Of a stretch of 64,000 nt of DNA, positions 12,221 through 23,174 are shown in pieces. The DNA lies in contig SADC01000086.1 of NCBI GenBank assembly GCA_004194705.1, positions 186,001-250,000 on the forward strand, in the 5' to 3' direction. The notes below the pieces were generated by a model, which saw nothing but the letters and a program-made list of their open reading frames with translations, was not told the origin of the DNA and searched no databases. The translations under genes were made by a program, and so were the position numbers. The DNA comes from Ditylenchus dipsaci (taxonomy: Eukaryota > Nematoda > Chromadorea > Rhabditida > Anguinidae). Numbering within the stretch: position 1 is the first letter of the stretch; every line of letters starts with the position of its first letter.

Positions 12221-15200
12221 ATTTGACTAAATATGTTGGGGTAATTAGGTGGTGGTTATCCTAGCGATATTAGGCAACAATTGAAAAATCAGTTTGTCCG
12301 GATACAAACCAGGTAAATAAAAATACATAAAAGTGGCAAAATAATATATTTTATTAATGGTTAAACATGTAAAAAAAAACACATGGTTTTTTTTTTCCGT
12401 CCAAAATTACAGAAAAAATAGGCAAATTAAAAAAATATCACAAAAAAAAGACAAAAGAACGGCACTCTTATAATCAAAAATCTTTTATTATTATTTTTAC
12501 GACCTGTTTTTTTTGTGAATGACCTGTAGACAAGTTAACACCCATACGAGCAGAACTTTTTTTGACACAGATTTCCTCATTTCTGTCACTGATTTTAGTT
12601 TTGCCGCTTTCTTTCGAGTTTTTTGATCTTTTTTGAACTGTCCTGCGATTCTAGTTAATGGTGAGGTATAATTTACTAAGTCATCCTTGCAAAATATAGC
12701 ACAAATATATAACACAGAAAAATAATTTGACTCATAATTTTGCCTTTTTGTGATATATTTTACAAATATGTTGCAAAAATAATCACCTCTCCAGAAACTA
12801 GACTTGCAGGGCTACCTAATGGTGACTTTGAAAAATAGATCTGAAAATTTAAAAGAAAGAGCTGACAGAAAAGGAAAACGAGAAGGCTGGCTTCTTTTCT
12901 CACCGCAAAACACTTGAAAATCACCGTAAATTATATTTTTTTTTCACTTGTTTCCCACCGCAAAAATACTATTTTCTCGCCGCAAAAAATTTTCTCAGTG
13001 TATTTGCGGCGGAGCTGACGACTCCGTTTTGCGATTATTTTGAGTTCAGTCTATTTTTAGCCAACTTATCTAAGCCAGAGCTCAATTTTCATAACACATC
13101 TTTTTAACGGCTCTAGGTAAATTGATCCTCCAAATTTTTACGGTTGCAGGTTCGAATCCCAGTGATTGCAAACATTATTTTTTTCGACTAAAAATTTTTT
13201 AAAGGACTAGAAATCGTCAGGATTGTCAGGAAAACCACCTGGTACTTTATCTAGGGTATTTCTTCAGTTTCCCCCTCCCTCTTTTTAGGGTATTTTAGGG
13301 TATTTTTAGGGTATATGTTAGGGTCTTTTGGGTAATTAACCACATTTTTCTTGCTGGAGCTGGGCAAAAAGACTCTCTAAATGCTTTTTTGATCAAGACT
13401 CTTGCTCGGAATTCATGTCTAAGGTAAATGAGTGCGCGCATCTCTAACCAACCAAGCCTTCTGCGCCCCTTCGGGGGCGCAGGGGGCTTGGTTGCTTGGG
13501 GTTTAGATGCGCACACACACATATCTGAGACACAAATCACTCGAAAATGACTCTGGATGCGTAAAAACATATGTATACCAGAGTTTATTTATTCGGTAGA
13601 CCCCAGAAAGTAAAAAACCTGTTCAAAATCTATTATTTTCACCTAGAATTTTTTCATTATCAAACTGTGCTTAGGACACGATTTGAAATAAGTTACAACA
13701 GCTTTCAATTAATTTCGACTAAATTCAAATTTTCGAATTCCAGAGGTGGCTACCAGTCCAAGGAAGGTACCAGGTGGTTTTCCTGACCACCTAGGTCATT
13801 TAAAATCTTAAAAATCCCTAAAATCTGGTATACTGAAGAAAAAATATTGTTTGGTACCACCGGGATTCGAACCTGCAACCTTGAAAATTTGGAGGATCAA
13901 TTTACCGCCGCCCCTTTTCAACAACTTTTAACGCTTAAAAATGGCATTATTGGATTTTTTTAGTTCAATCGTTTATTTCCGAAAAACAGCCTCTCAAAAA
14001 ATAATCGCAAAGGGGGGGGGCATGCGATTTTTGGGCATGCGATTATTTTTTGAGGGCATTTTTGCAATAATTTTGATATAATTTTGACTAGATGTCATAT
14101 ACCAGGATGTAGCTCAATTAATATTAGCTGAGGAATGTGAAGTTTGTTTAACCATACATTTTCGTAATCATCGTCAAAATTTAGCCGAAACATAACAGAA
14201 ATGACAATCAAAAAAATAATTTTATGCCATGTTTCGGCTCAATTTTGACAATGATGATGATAACGTATGGTTAAACAAACTTCACATTCCTCAGCTAACT
14301 TTGATTGAGCTACATTTTGGTATATGACATCTAGTCATAATTATATCAAAATTATTACGAAAAAAAGCCCTTAAAAAATAATCGCAAAATAATCGCAAGT
14401 CCAAAAATGAAAAACCCCTTTGCGATTCTTTTTTTAGAGGCTGTTTTTCGGAAATAAATAATTGAACTACAAAAATCCAATAATGCCATTTTGTTGAGCG
14501 TTAAAAATTGTTAAAAAGATGTGTTATGAAAATTGAGCTCTGGCTTAGATAAGTTGGCTAAAAATAGACTGAACTCAAAATAATCGCAAAACGGAGTCGT
14601 CAGCTCTAATTTGCGGTGAGAAAAAATATTATCCGAACTAAAATCTTTGACAGAAAAAAGCGTATCAAAAAGTGTGACAAAAAAATGCCCCACCCATACC
14701 GTAGCTAATAAAATGATCTGCAATTTGAATGGTGACTTGGCTATGGGTAATCTACAAAGACTAGTTAGGCAAAAATTGTAAAAAGCACAATTTTGAAAAA
14801 AATGCAGCTCCAGCAGATAGAATACTGCATCTTTTAACTAACTGATAAAATTAACCCGATAAGATATAAATCATCGCAAAATATGTCCATAAAGTATTAG
14901 CAAGTATGATATACAAATTAATCGAAATTGATTATTTTTTAAAATCATCAGAAAATAATCAGAACTTTGCACCCTTGATTTGATTCTTTTTGTGTATGCT
15001 CGTAGCCATAGCCATGCACCGAGGGGGTATGAGGGCTAGTCGGTATATAGCTCCCCCTCCCGCCATTATATTTTTTTTCAAGTATTTGCTTAGGGGGGTT
15101 TTAAAACCGAGTGAAACCAAAACTCAAATAATAGGGTGAGGTGCGGAGCTACGAAATTTTCTGCTGCGGAGTTGCGGGACTGTAAATTAGCTCCAAGTAT

Positions 15201-15326
15201 CGTAAAATGTACATAAAAATATAGAAAATAACAATAAATTATGATTCAGACAAAAAAGGGTAAAGTTGGACCGTCAAAATATACAGCTCGGCATATTGAA
15301 AATTTTCTACGAGAATAAGTTTTTTT
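12221..15326. other. Gene-free stretch with nested foldbacks
   Basis: No supported exon was seen. The stretch is dominated by a concentric palindrome: outer arms 13010-13112 and 14508-14612, an intermediate pair 13117-13175 / 13862-13915 that includes a tRNA-like B box (GGTTCGAATCCC), and an inner palindrome 13916-14515 (arms with TCACATTCCTCAGCTAA and its inverse). Confidence 0.7.
13340..13610. repeat. Dispersed repeat with the CTTGGTTGCTTGGGGTT block
   Basis: The block carries a GC-rich hairpin (GCGCCCCTTCGGGGGCGC), then TAGATGCGCACACA, AAATCACTCGAAAATGACTC and ATACCAGAGTTTATTTATTCG. Partial copies lie at 33945-34040, 38855-38965 and 54640-54765. Confidence 0.75.
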
Positions 15327-18300
15327 CTAGAGCTGACATAGTACCTCCCCACCACCACTTCTACTACTATTGTCTGTTCTAGCATTTAGCCTCTCTTTGA
15401 TTTTGGTCATCAGAAATCGTTGCCTTTGGATTGCTGCCTCTAAGTCCGCGATTTCCTAAAAACTCAAGTATAAAATTGGACTTTGAACCCGAAAAAAAAA
15501 TCGAAAACCTCTTGAGCGGCCTCCTCCGGATGGCTCATTTTCCACTCCAAGGACACTTTACTAAACTCTCCATTGACTTCCAGACAGGCGTCTTTGAACT
15601 AAATTTAACAAAAATTTGGACTTCTAAATTTACAAAAAGATTTATAATAAAATACCTGGCGAACAGAGAATTCAGCCAGTTCTTTGATATGGTCTATGGA
15701 TGGTTGGGAATTGGCGGAGGGAGTGACGATGAGAGAATGACCTACAGCAGTAGGAATATGTCCTAGAAGTTGGTTCCACTGGACCATGAGGTTGTCAACA
15801 GCAGCGCCAAGTTGAGTGTCTTCCAATGGCTGGTTCTTGTCAGCCGCTTCTTGAAGCAACTCATCCAGGGGATCAGTCTAAAATTACTATCAGGTCATTC
15901 AATTCAGATGGAAATAGATGCCTCTTTCGACTAAAATATCGTCGTCGGAAATTCATCCAAATATGCTTCAGTTTGATCAAAGTTGACTGCAAAACAACCT
16001 CCAAACCTAATTCGATCTTGGTTTTCTGTATGTGCCATATAGTATGTGGCCGGTTTAGGCTTTCCAGTAATTATTAATGTTTTTCAAATACGGTCGACTC
16101 TCCCGGTAATGAACGCCCCTCAAGTTCTCTCCCGCCTAGGGCGTGGTTCTCAAAACCTACAAATTTGTAGAGACCTACAAGACCTACTAAAAACCTACAA
16201 AATTTTCTTATCTTCTTTTTTTTTTATCTGTACTTTTACCGAGAACTTTTTTTGCGGTAAAAAGTAAAGTTGTAGACAGGGCTTTAAAAACATCCGGAAG
16301 ATACATCCGGATGTGGATGTTTACATCCGAAACATCCACACCCGCGGATGTGGATGTTGGATGTCAAAAAAATTTGAATCGGATGTCAGCGGATGTTTTC
16401 ATTGATTTTTCATGGATGTTTTCGGATGTTTCGGATGTCAAAAATTTCACATCCGGATGTCGGATGTGGATGTCAAAAATTTTTTTGGCCGGATGTGGAT
16501 GTAGGATGTCAAAAAAATTTTTCAAAGCCCTGGTTGTAGAGCTGAAGCTACTGCACAACTTTACTTTTTACCGTGAAAAACATTTTGGTAAGAGTACAGA
16601 TAAAAAGGTAAAAGAAGATAATAAAAATTTTCTAGGTTTTTTGTAGGTCTTGTAGGTCTCTACAAATTTGTAGGTTTTGAGAACCATGGCCTAGGGTACA
16701 ACGCTCTTTTTACGGAGGTAGGCGGAAATCCGGAATTTCAGGATTTTAACCGCGGCGAAAATCCGTTGGAAAAAATCCGGAATTTTAGGATTCTAACCGC
16801 AGCAAGAAAACGAAATTTCGGGATTTTAACCGCGGCGAAAATCCGGAATTTCGGAACGACTATCAACTCGCGACACTTTTGACTCGCGACATTCAAATCG
16901 CGACAGTCTCAACTCGCGACACTTTTGACTCGCGACATTCAAATCGCGACAGTCTCAACTCGCGACACTTTTGACTCGCGACATTCAAATCGCGACAGTC
17001 TCTACTCGCGACACTTTTTTCGACGATTTTTTAAACTTCTGAAAAAAAAACATCCAATCTTTGCCGAAAAAATCTTTCAAATACCAACTTCTCATACCAA
17101 AATATCTTACTGAACATGAAGCTGTTAAGATCAAGTCAATAAAATCACAGAAGGCTGAATATAGCTGTTTTGAGTAGACTACCTAGAAATTCGTACCACT
17201 CATCTACGTTGAAGGATATCTCAGCTCCCTAAAAGTTTTCGGATCTGATCTCAACAGATTCGGGTTCAGGAAGACATTTGGGTATAGAAAGTTGGTATTC
17301 AAAATACTTTTTGTCAAATATTTGATAATTTTTTCCAGAAGTTTAAAAAATCGTCGAAAAAAGTGTCGCGAGTTGTGTTTCGCGAGTAGAGACTGTCGCG
17401 AGTTGAATGTCGCGAGTCAAAAGTGTCGCGAGTTGATAGTCGTTCCGAAATTCCGGATTTTCGCCGCGAAATCATTAATTAAAAAAAAAGAATGTTTGAT
17501 GTTTTATGTGTCTCTAGCTTACCGTATTTACTGTATTAACTCCCCACCCTCTATTAACTCACCACCCTCTCAGCCTAGAGCGAACATTTCGCAAATCTGT
17601 TTTTTGCGTTTTCTTATTTGCCGCGAGTTTACCTGATTCCAATTTTTAAATTTGGGTTGATCACCCAAAAATATCAAAATCAAAATGTTTTTTTCCGATT
17701 TTTAAGGGTTGAAAAATAACTCCCCATGGGGACTTAATACAGTAAATCCGGTATTTATTTTGCATTTCTGCTTTAGCGTAAATTATAGTTGTCTCATTTG
17801 ATTGCTTTGTTAGACAGCCTTCTTGTTTTATACTGTCTTTATTCCAAAATGTATATGAAAACTCTCGATTTTTGAATTCTCGGAATTCCGGATTTTTGCC
17901 ACAGTTAGAATCCGGAAATTCCGGATTCCCGCCTACCTCTCTTTTTACGTCAATTTTTAGGTCTTTTTCTGAACTTGATTCGTCAGTCTAGTCGGAAACA
18001 TTGCAAGGAATCCGATTTTGCCGTTTTTTACATTGGCATTGGCATTTTAAAGCGGAACTGTCCCTATGACGTACGCCTGTTAAGGTGCACTGGGATTTTA
18101 GTGTACTTTGTTTAGGATTTGGGTGTACTTTGTGGGGATCCAATTTCATCGTCTTTTGCAATAAAAGATCGGCGAAATCGGAATCCTTGCAATATTTCCG
18201 ACTAGGCTGACGAATTAGGTCAGGAAAAAGGTCTAAAACATTAAAGTAAAAAACGACGGACCCTAGCCGGGAACGAACATTTAGGGTGAAAGTCGCCGTG

Positions 18301-18465
18301 AGAGAAATCAAAACCAGCTTTTCAACTTCACCGTTTCACAGTTACACCAATGAGTCAGATCGGCCATTGTTTTTTATAAATAATGCATCCACTTACCCTC
18401 TGGACATTCTCGTTGTAGCCGGAATTCGGTTCCTTTGTGGAATCCCAACCAGAGGATGATTGCAT
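15327..18465 (-). CDS. Unidentified coiled-coil-like protein gene, 5' part uncertain
   Basis: I do not recognise the family. Three exons are firm: 15656-15877, 15509-15598 and 15327-15455, all phase 0, giving 146 C-terminal residues and a TAG stop. They contain TDPLDELLQEAADKNQ, then VDNLMVQWNQLLGHIP, SIDHIKELAEFSVRQ and an Ala/Glu/Arg-rich helix (EIADLEAAIQRQRFLMTKIK), which suggests a small helical complex subunit. Upstream, an open stretch at about 15930-16059 (MAHTENQDRI, then NFDQTEAYLDEF) is acidic and protein-like, but its 3' end has no clean GT donor before a TAG, so either the donor is unusual or the copy is damaged. A good first exon lies at 18397-18465 (ATG at 18465, 23 codons, donor GTAAGT, acceptor-like TTAG 14 nt before the ATG). 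Joining it would give an intron of about 2.3 kb filled with nested MITEs. That join is inference. Confidence 0.5.
16092..18300. repeat. Stack of nested foldback elements
   Basis: Concentric inverted pairs surround one another. Pogo-core pieces lie at about 16100-16140 and 17945-18300. A GGCGGAAATCCGGAATT pair lies at 16715-16800 and 17880-17935. The foldback 16139-16700 (GGTTCTCAAAACCTACAAAT and its inverse) has a GGATGT-rich centre (16285-16525). A further foldback occupies 16826-17472. The nesting order indicates successive insertion. Confidence 0.75.
16867..17005. repeat. 46-bp tandem repeat, 3 copies
   Basis: The unit contains CTCGCGACACTTTTGA, CTCGCGACATTCAAA and TCGCGACAGTCTCAA in order. 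One inverted copy lies at about 17360-17445, the other arm of a foldback. Confidence 0.85.
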
Positions 18466-18686
18466 AAGTGAAGCAGCAACTAACCCAAAGAAAACAAAAA
18501 TGAAAACACGCCAAAGCGAAAGACATATAAGACCAAATAGCTGTCTTGATTAGATCAACAATAATATTCAACGACTAAATTCAGGGTCGCCAGCAAGAAG
18601 TTTATTCCCGAAACCAGAAATTTGAATAAGTACAACTACACTTTTACAAATTACACCCGTAAAACAATCACATTAAAAGTCCAGAT

Positions 18687-20002
18687 TTATTTGGTCGCAC
18701 AAGCGCTTGGCTGATTTCCATCCTGTCTCGAGTTCAGGCTCATTTCAACACTCACGGCCATGGAATCTTCTTCCTTCCAAGATTCTTTGCTCATTGCGGA
18801 GGCCATTGCGATTGCTTCTTCTTCAGCCATCTGGTCTGCCCTTCTCTTAGCTTCCTAAAAATAAAGTTTAAGAAAGGTAATAATTAAAATAACTTTAAAA
18901 TGCCCCAAGAATCTTGGCGACCTTCATTTGCTTGTGAATTTATGATGATAAACTAAGGAATTCTTATTCTTAGCTGAGGAAATCTTTAAAAAGATATTTC
19001 CAGGATGGCAACCGGACATTTAGCATAATTTGTGCAATTTGTCCGCGGACATTTAGCATAATTTTTCGGTATGATTCGGGCAAAACAACCGAATGATACC
19101 GAAAAATTATGCTAAATGTCCGCGGACAAGTTGCACAAATTATGCTAAATGTCCGGTTGTCTCCCAAGATACAGACCACAAAAATTAAATGAAGGTTTCG
19201 AAAATTATTAGGGCAGCTTGCCCGGACACACCAACAAAACACTCACTTCCTGTAAACTGTGGTGAATAGCTTCAGCAATATCATCTTTAACTTCAAATTC
19301 TTTGTTATTCAAGTTAGGGTCAAAGATGGAGCCCATTACTGAGTCAGCAAAGCATTCAGGCAACGTATCCACAACGACGAAGATTGAAACACCCGAAAAG
19401 AGCTCATCAACGAAAAATAAATGAATAAATAAAATCAAGCAGAATTACCGTCAGATTGTAACTGTGGAAGGTAGACATCGAAGTAACCGGAAGCCATATA
19501 TTCAGGACCATTACACAGTGAATTCAGCAGGAACCAGTGTTTGGATGCAAATTTTCTAGCAGCAAACCAGTGCTTGTTAGAGTTGAGAAGGTAGGCTTGG
19601 GCAAGGCTGCGGAGAAAATTTTTTAAAAATCAGTTGCGCTTGTCATAAAAATCAAATACCTTGGATTTTTGCGGTAGCTGCTAGCATCTGGACTGTCATA
19701 GGGCAACAGACGGAAAGCACTTAGTGTTTCTAATGCCAATTGAATAACCTGAAATTTTGTTCAAATTAATCCAGAATTTTATCCTGAAAAATCACTTGTA
19801 TCGAGAAGAAACCAGAATGGTCAGCGTTCTCGCTCCGAAATATTGCTCCAGTTGAAAGAACAGCTTGCTCCCGACGATCCACTTCACGTGCTATTTCTTG
19901 GAGAAATTCAATTGTAAAGATGGCTTCCTGCATCAGCATGTTGAGCGAGTGTTGTGCACAATGTAGACTCACTTGCTTTTCGAAGTAAATAGTGTCAGTC
20001 AT
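18687..20002 (-). CDS. ATXN3: Ataxin-3-like Josephin deubiquitinase, 5 exons
   Basis: A cysteine protease that trims ubiquitin chains, acting with VCP/p97 in protein quality control. Exons: 19796-20002, 19660-19748, 19449-19606, 19247-19392, 18687-18854 (768 nt, 255 aa). The Josephin domain covers about residues 1-170. The catalytic Cys lies in SLHCAQHSLNML, the catalytic His in the first or second KHWF (the second is followed by LLNSL, holding the expected Asn), and HSGFFSIQ and SIFVVV are family landmarks. Two ubiquitin-interacting motifs follow: DDIAEAIHHSLQE and EEEAIAMASAMSKES. There is no polyglutamine tract, as in invertebrate homologues. The only acceptor that keeps frame for exon 4 reads TTTTCGG instead of TTTTCAG (see findings). 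Intron 4 holds a 155-bp palindromic element. The start is ATG at 20002 with a TTTCAG acceptor 32 nt upstream. Confidence 0.93.
19009..19163. repeat. Palindromic element in ATXN3 intron 4
   Basis: CCGGACATTTAGCATAATTT opens it and the inverse closes it, with a centre GATTCGGGCAAAACAACCGAAT. The layout matches the palindrome at 20663-20815 although arm sequences differ. Confidence 0.85.
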
Positions 20003-20089
20003 CACAATTTAGAAGTCGTGTATATTCCAGGCGTCTGAAATCAAATTTGGAGTCTTTAAAATTTCATGAATAATGATGGTTAAATCGGA

Positions 20090-20285
20090 CTTCAAAGACC
20101 ATGATTTTTGCGAGCAGTGGCATGTGCAAAATTTGAATTGGCGGGGGACAGTTCTCTTTCGTCTATCAGTGTACTCTTTCGAGTTGTTCCAAATGACTCG
20201 AAAGAGTACAACGTTAGACGAAAGAGAAGTGTCCACCGCCAATTCAAATTTTGCACATGCCACTGCGCGCAAAACCATCGACCTT
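20090..20285. repeat. Foldback element, family B
   Basis: Inverted arms carry GCAGTGGCATGTGCAAAATT and CTCTTTCGTCT, meeting near 20190. They are nearly identical in plan to 44568-44762 and 58088-58290. Confidence 0.85.
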
Positions 20286-20626
20286 TAAAGTTTAATTTTT
20301 TATTATTGTAGACAGGATTGTCAGATGTTCTATTTTATCAGGAATCCCCGGATTTTAAAATTCAAATCATGGGTTTAGATTGTTAATATCGGAAATTTCA
20401 AACCGATTCTAATTGATTCTTCTAATTTCGACATATTTTTGTTGAGGTGCAGAATTTCGCGCTGAACTCGTGTCGAAAAGCGACACATCACGATAGTGTG
20501 AAAAAAAATTGACAGAAGTCACTATCCGCGGGTTAGTTAGCCGAACGAACCAAAGACTCTCAAAAGAAAGAACCCAGTCTGTACCCGGTCATAATGTGTA
20601 CCCGGTCGTTGGGCAGTCAAGTGGCC

Positions 20627-20866
20627 TAGTTAGCTCAGTCGTATAGCTGCGTTGTGGGCGACCAGACATTTTCTACTATTAGTAGAATTTGTCGCGCGAC
20701 ATTTTCTGCTATTTTTTAATGAAATTCGGGTGAAAACAACTGAATTTTATTACAAAATAGTAGAAAATGTCGCGCGACAAATTCTACTAATAGTAGAAAA
20801 TGTCTGGTCGCCGCGTTGTGGGGTGGATATCGATCTCAGGTTCGATTCCCGTCTCTGCTCTGTTAT
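20627..20866 (+). repeat. tRNA-like sequence (SINE head) interrupted by a palindrome
   Basis: AGTTAGCTCAGTCGTATAGC resembles an A box and D arm; CAGGTTCGATTCCCG (about 20837-20851) is a B box. Between them a palindrome of about 155 bp (20663-20815) is inserted, with GCGTTGTGGG on both sides. The acceptor ends do not pair, so it is not a tRNA gene. Confidence 0.6.
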
Positions 20867-20939
20867 TTTTGATCATTTATGCTGATAAATAATGAATGAT
20901 TTGAAAAATAATTTCAGGGTATAAAAAACTGTTCCGCGG

Positions 20940-21540
20940 GCATTTGAATTGGGTTATATTTAAAATTGACCATAGAATACTGAATTTTGGCCATAGAATA
21001 TTTAATTTTGGCCATAGATTTTTTTGGCCATAGATTACTGAAAATTGGCCATAGAATACTGAAAAATGGCCATAGATTTCTGAAAATTGGCCATAGATCT
21101 CTGAATTTTAACCATACTCGCTCGATATCATGTTTCAACCACTTTTTAAGATGCTCTTGGACCTGAAACATCCTGAAAAGATGTTTTAAGCGTGTCGATG
21201 ACAATTTTCCGAGAATTTTTTTTGACCGAAATTTGACTTTTTGCCCTGAGCGACCAATGGTCGGAAAAATTACAGAATTTTTTTTTCTCGGAAAAGTGTC
21301 ATCGACACGCTTAAAACATCTTTTCAGGATGTTTCAGGTCCAAGAGCATCTTAAAAAGTGGTTGAAACATGATTTTGAGCGAGTATGGCTAAAATTCAGA
21401 AATCTGTGGCCAATTTTCAGAAATCTATGGCCATTTTTCAATATTCTATGGCCAACACAGATCTATGGCCAAATTCAGTATTCTATGGCCATTTTTCACA
21501 ATTCTATGGCCAAAATTAAATACCACCCTTTGAATTTGCC
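20940..21540. repeat. Foldback with tandem GGCCATAGA arms
   Basis: Each arm has several units like ATTGGCCATAGAATACTGAA in opposite orientation, then a longer unique inverted block (CTTAAAACATCTTTTCAGGA and its inverse), meeting near 21235. Confidence 0.85.
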
Positions 21541-21550
21541 GAATTCTCAT

Positions 21551-21960
21551 TGGGAGAGGGGCCAGTTCGAAACGATGCCAGTTCGGAACGGCCAGTTCGA
21601 AACGGTTTTTTTCAAAATTTTTCATACTTTTTCAAACAAAGTTCTTATTTGAGCAAAAAAGTTTTTCTGACGTCCTCTAGTAGCCGAAATTTCCTCAGGA
21701 ATCCGTAAAAAAAAATTCCAAAAAAATGCTTGTGCGCTAAAATATGATATAATACAACTTCAAGTCATATCTCAGCGCACAAGCATTTTTTGAATTCTGT
21801 TTTTTTTATACGGATTCCTGAGGAAATTTCGGCTATTAGGGGACGACAGTAAACTTTTTTGCTAAAATAAGAACTTTTGTTTGAAAAAGTATGAAAAATT
21901 TTGAAAAAAATTGTTTCGAACTGGCCGTTTCGAACTGGCCGCGTTTCGAACTGGCCGTAC
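21551..21960. repeat. Foldback with GCCAGTTCGAAACG tandem ends
   Basis: Three GCCAGTTCGAAACG-like units on the left and three inverted ones on the right enclose inverted arms (CCTCAGGAATCCGTA and its inverse), centred near 21760. Confidence 0.85.
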
Positions 21961-22911
21961 ACCTTCCCATTGTTATCAACGAGTATGGTCCTTTAACCGA
22001 AAATTCTGTTTTCGGCAAATAAACCATGTCTCTAAAAACCAAAAACCGGATTTATCTAAATACGGGCTTTGTACGACAAAAATGAACCAAAAATAAGGAA
22101 CACCGAAAATAAGGAACAGGTCAAAAAACCGAGATCGAAAACCGGATTTTAAAAAACCGGCCGATCTAAATAAAACCGACCAAATGCACCTCCACTATTC
22201 AGAATCAAAAAATTTACCCTTCTTCTTTTTCAGGTTACCCTTCTCAGTTATTAGATCTCTTTTTTTTTCGTGTATGCCGCATTTCCTCTAATCAGGTGGC
22301 ACCGTCTGATTTTTTTTGACTAAGAGTTCAGAGTTAAGGCCACATTTAATTGGCAATTTTCAGATTTTTGGATGCTTGAAAGATAAGGCTGCGTGCCGTC
22401 TTATTGGAAGAAATACGGCATAACAGCTGCTAGCACAAGGTACCAGCTTCGAGACTGTTTTATGGTGAATTTTCTTTAAAATAATTTTCTGGTCACCTGT
22501 GACAACAGCGCCAATCGTCCTTCTAATGCATGTAATCTATACTGCAAAATAAAATTTACCATTGTATAGCTAAATATTATGCTCACACACTTCGAACTGA
22601 CTGTACAAAATACAAATTGAGAAGGGTGCCAGAAAAGAATAATTAGTTAAAAACAAAAGGCCAAATGGCTGGGGCGTTCACCATTTAAATTCAAAATATA
22701 ATTTAGAATGTTAATTCATGAAATAGAAAATCATCGAATGGCAACAGAATGGCAATTCGTGTAATTCATGGCAAAGGGACATTGCACTCCTTTCTGCAAG
22801 AATGAAACTTTAGTGTTGAACAAGTCATTCTTGTAATGAGTTGTTTCGCAGCCATAAATAAGACCTCATTTAAAAAGCGATTGCTGAGATACATTATAAC
22901 ACACTGATCAC

Positions 22912-23025
22912 TAGGGTTGTCAAATCTACGCGTCGAATTCGACTTTTCACGTCGAAAAGTCGAAAATTTTCGACTTTCGATGCTTGACATGACGCTTGGA
23001 AATTTTCTAGGCGTCAACAACACTA
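22912..23025. mobile_element. hAT-type MITE with 8-bp duplication CTGATCAC
   Basis: It begins TAGGGTTGTCAAATC and is followed after 114 bp by the same CTGATCAC found just upstream (22904-22911 and 23026-23033). The interior is a GTCGAAAAGTCGAAAATTTT palindrome. Confidence 0.8.
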
Positions 23026-23174
23026 CTGATCACTCACGCCACGCTTGAAACCTTTATACCACTATTAAACTCCGGCCAAAAATTTATTGAAAATCTCAAA
23101 ACAAATGTAACGACAACAAGGAATCTACAATCTCCGACAGTCAAGAACAAATAAAGCTAGCAGAAATTAAGAAT

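Larger units (their letters stand above)
20003..23174. other. Gene-free stretch with foldbacks and MITEs
   Basis: No supported exon was seen. It holds a family B foldback (20090-20285), a dispersed repeat (20290-20660) whose inverted copy is at 32530-32890, a tRNA-like segment split by a palindrome, two large foldbacks (20940-21540, 21551-21960) and a hAT-type MITE. Nothing recognised lies at 22200-22900. Confidence 0.6.

Noticed and set aside
13455..13485. GC-rich hairpin resembling a bacterial terminator
   Set aside because: It is the centre of a dispersed repeat in an intron-bearing genome and has no T run serving a gene.
20627..20866. tRNA gene
   Set aside because: A and B boxes are present, but the acceptor and anticodon arms do not pair and a palindrome interrupts it.
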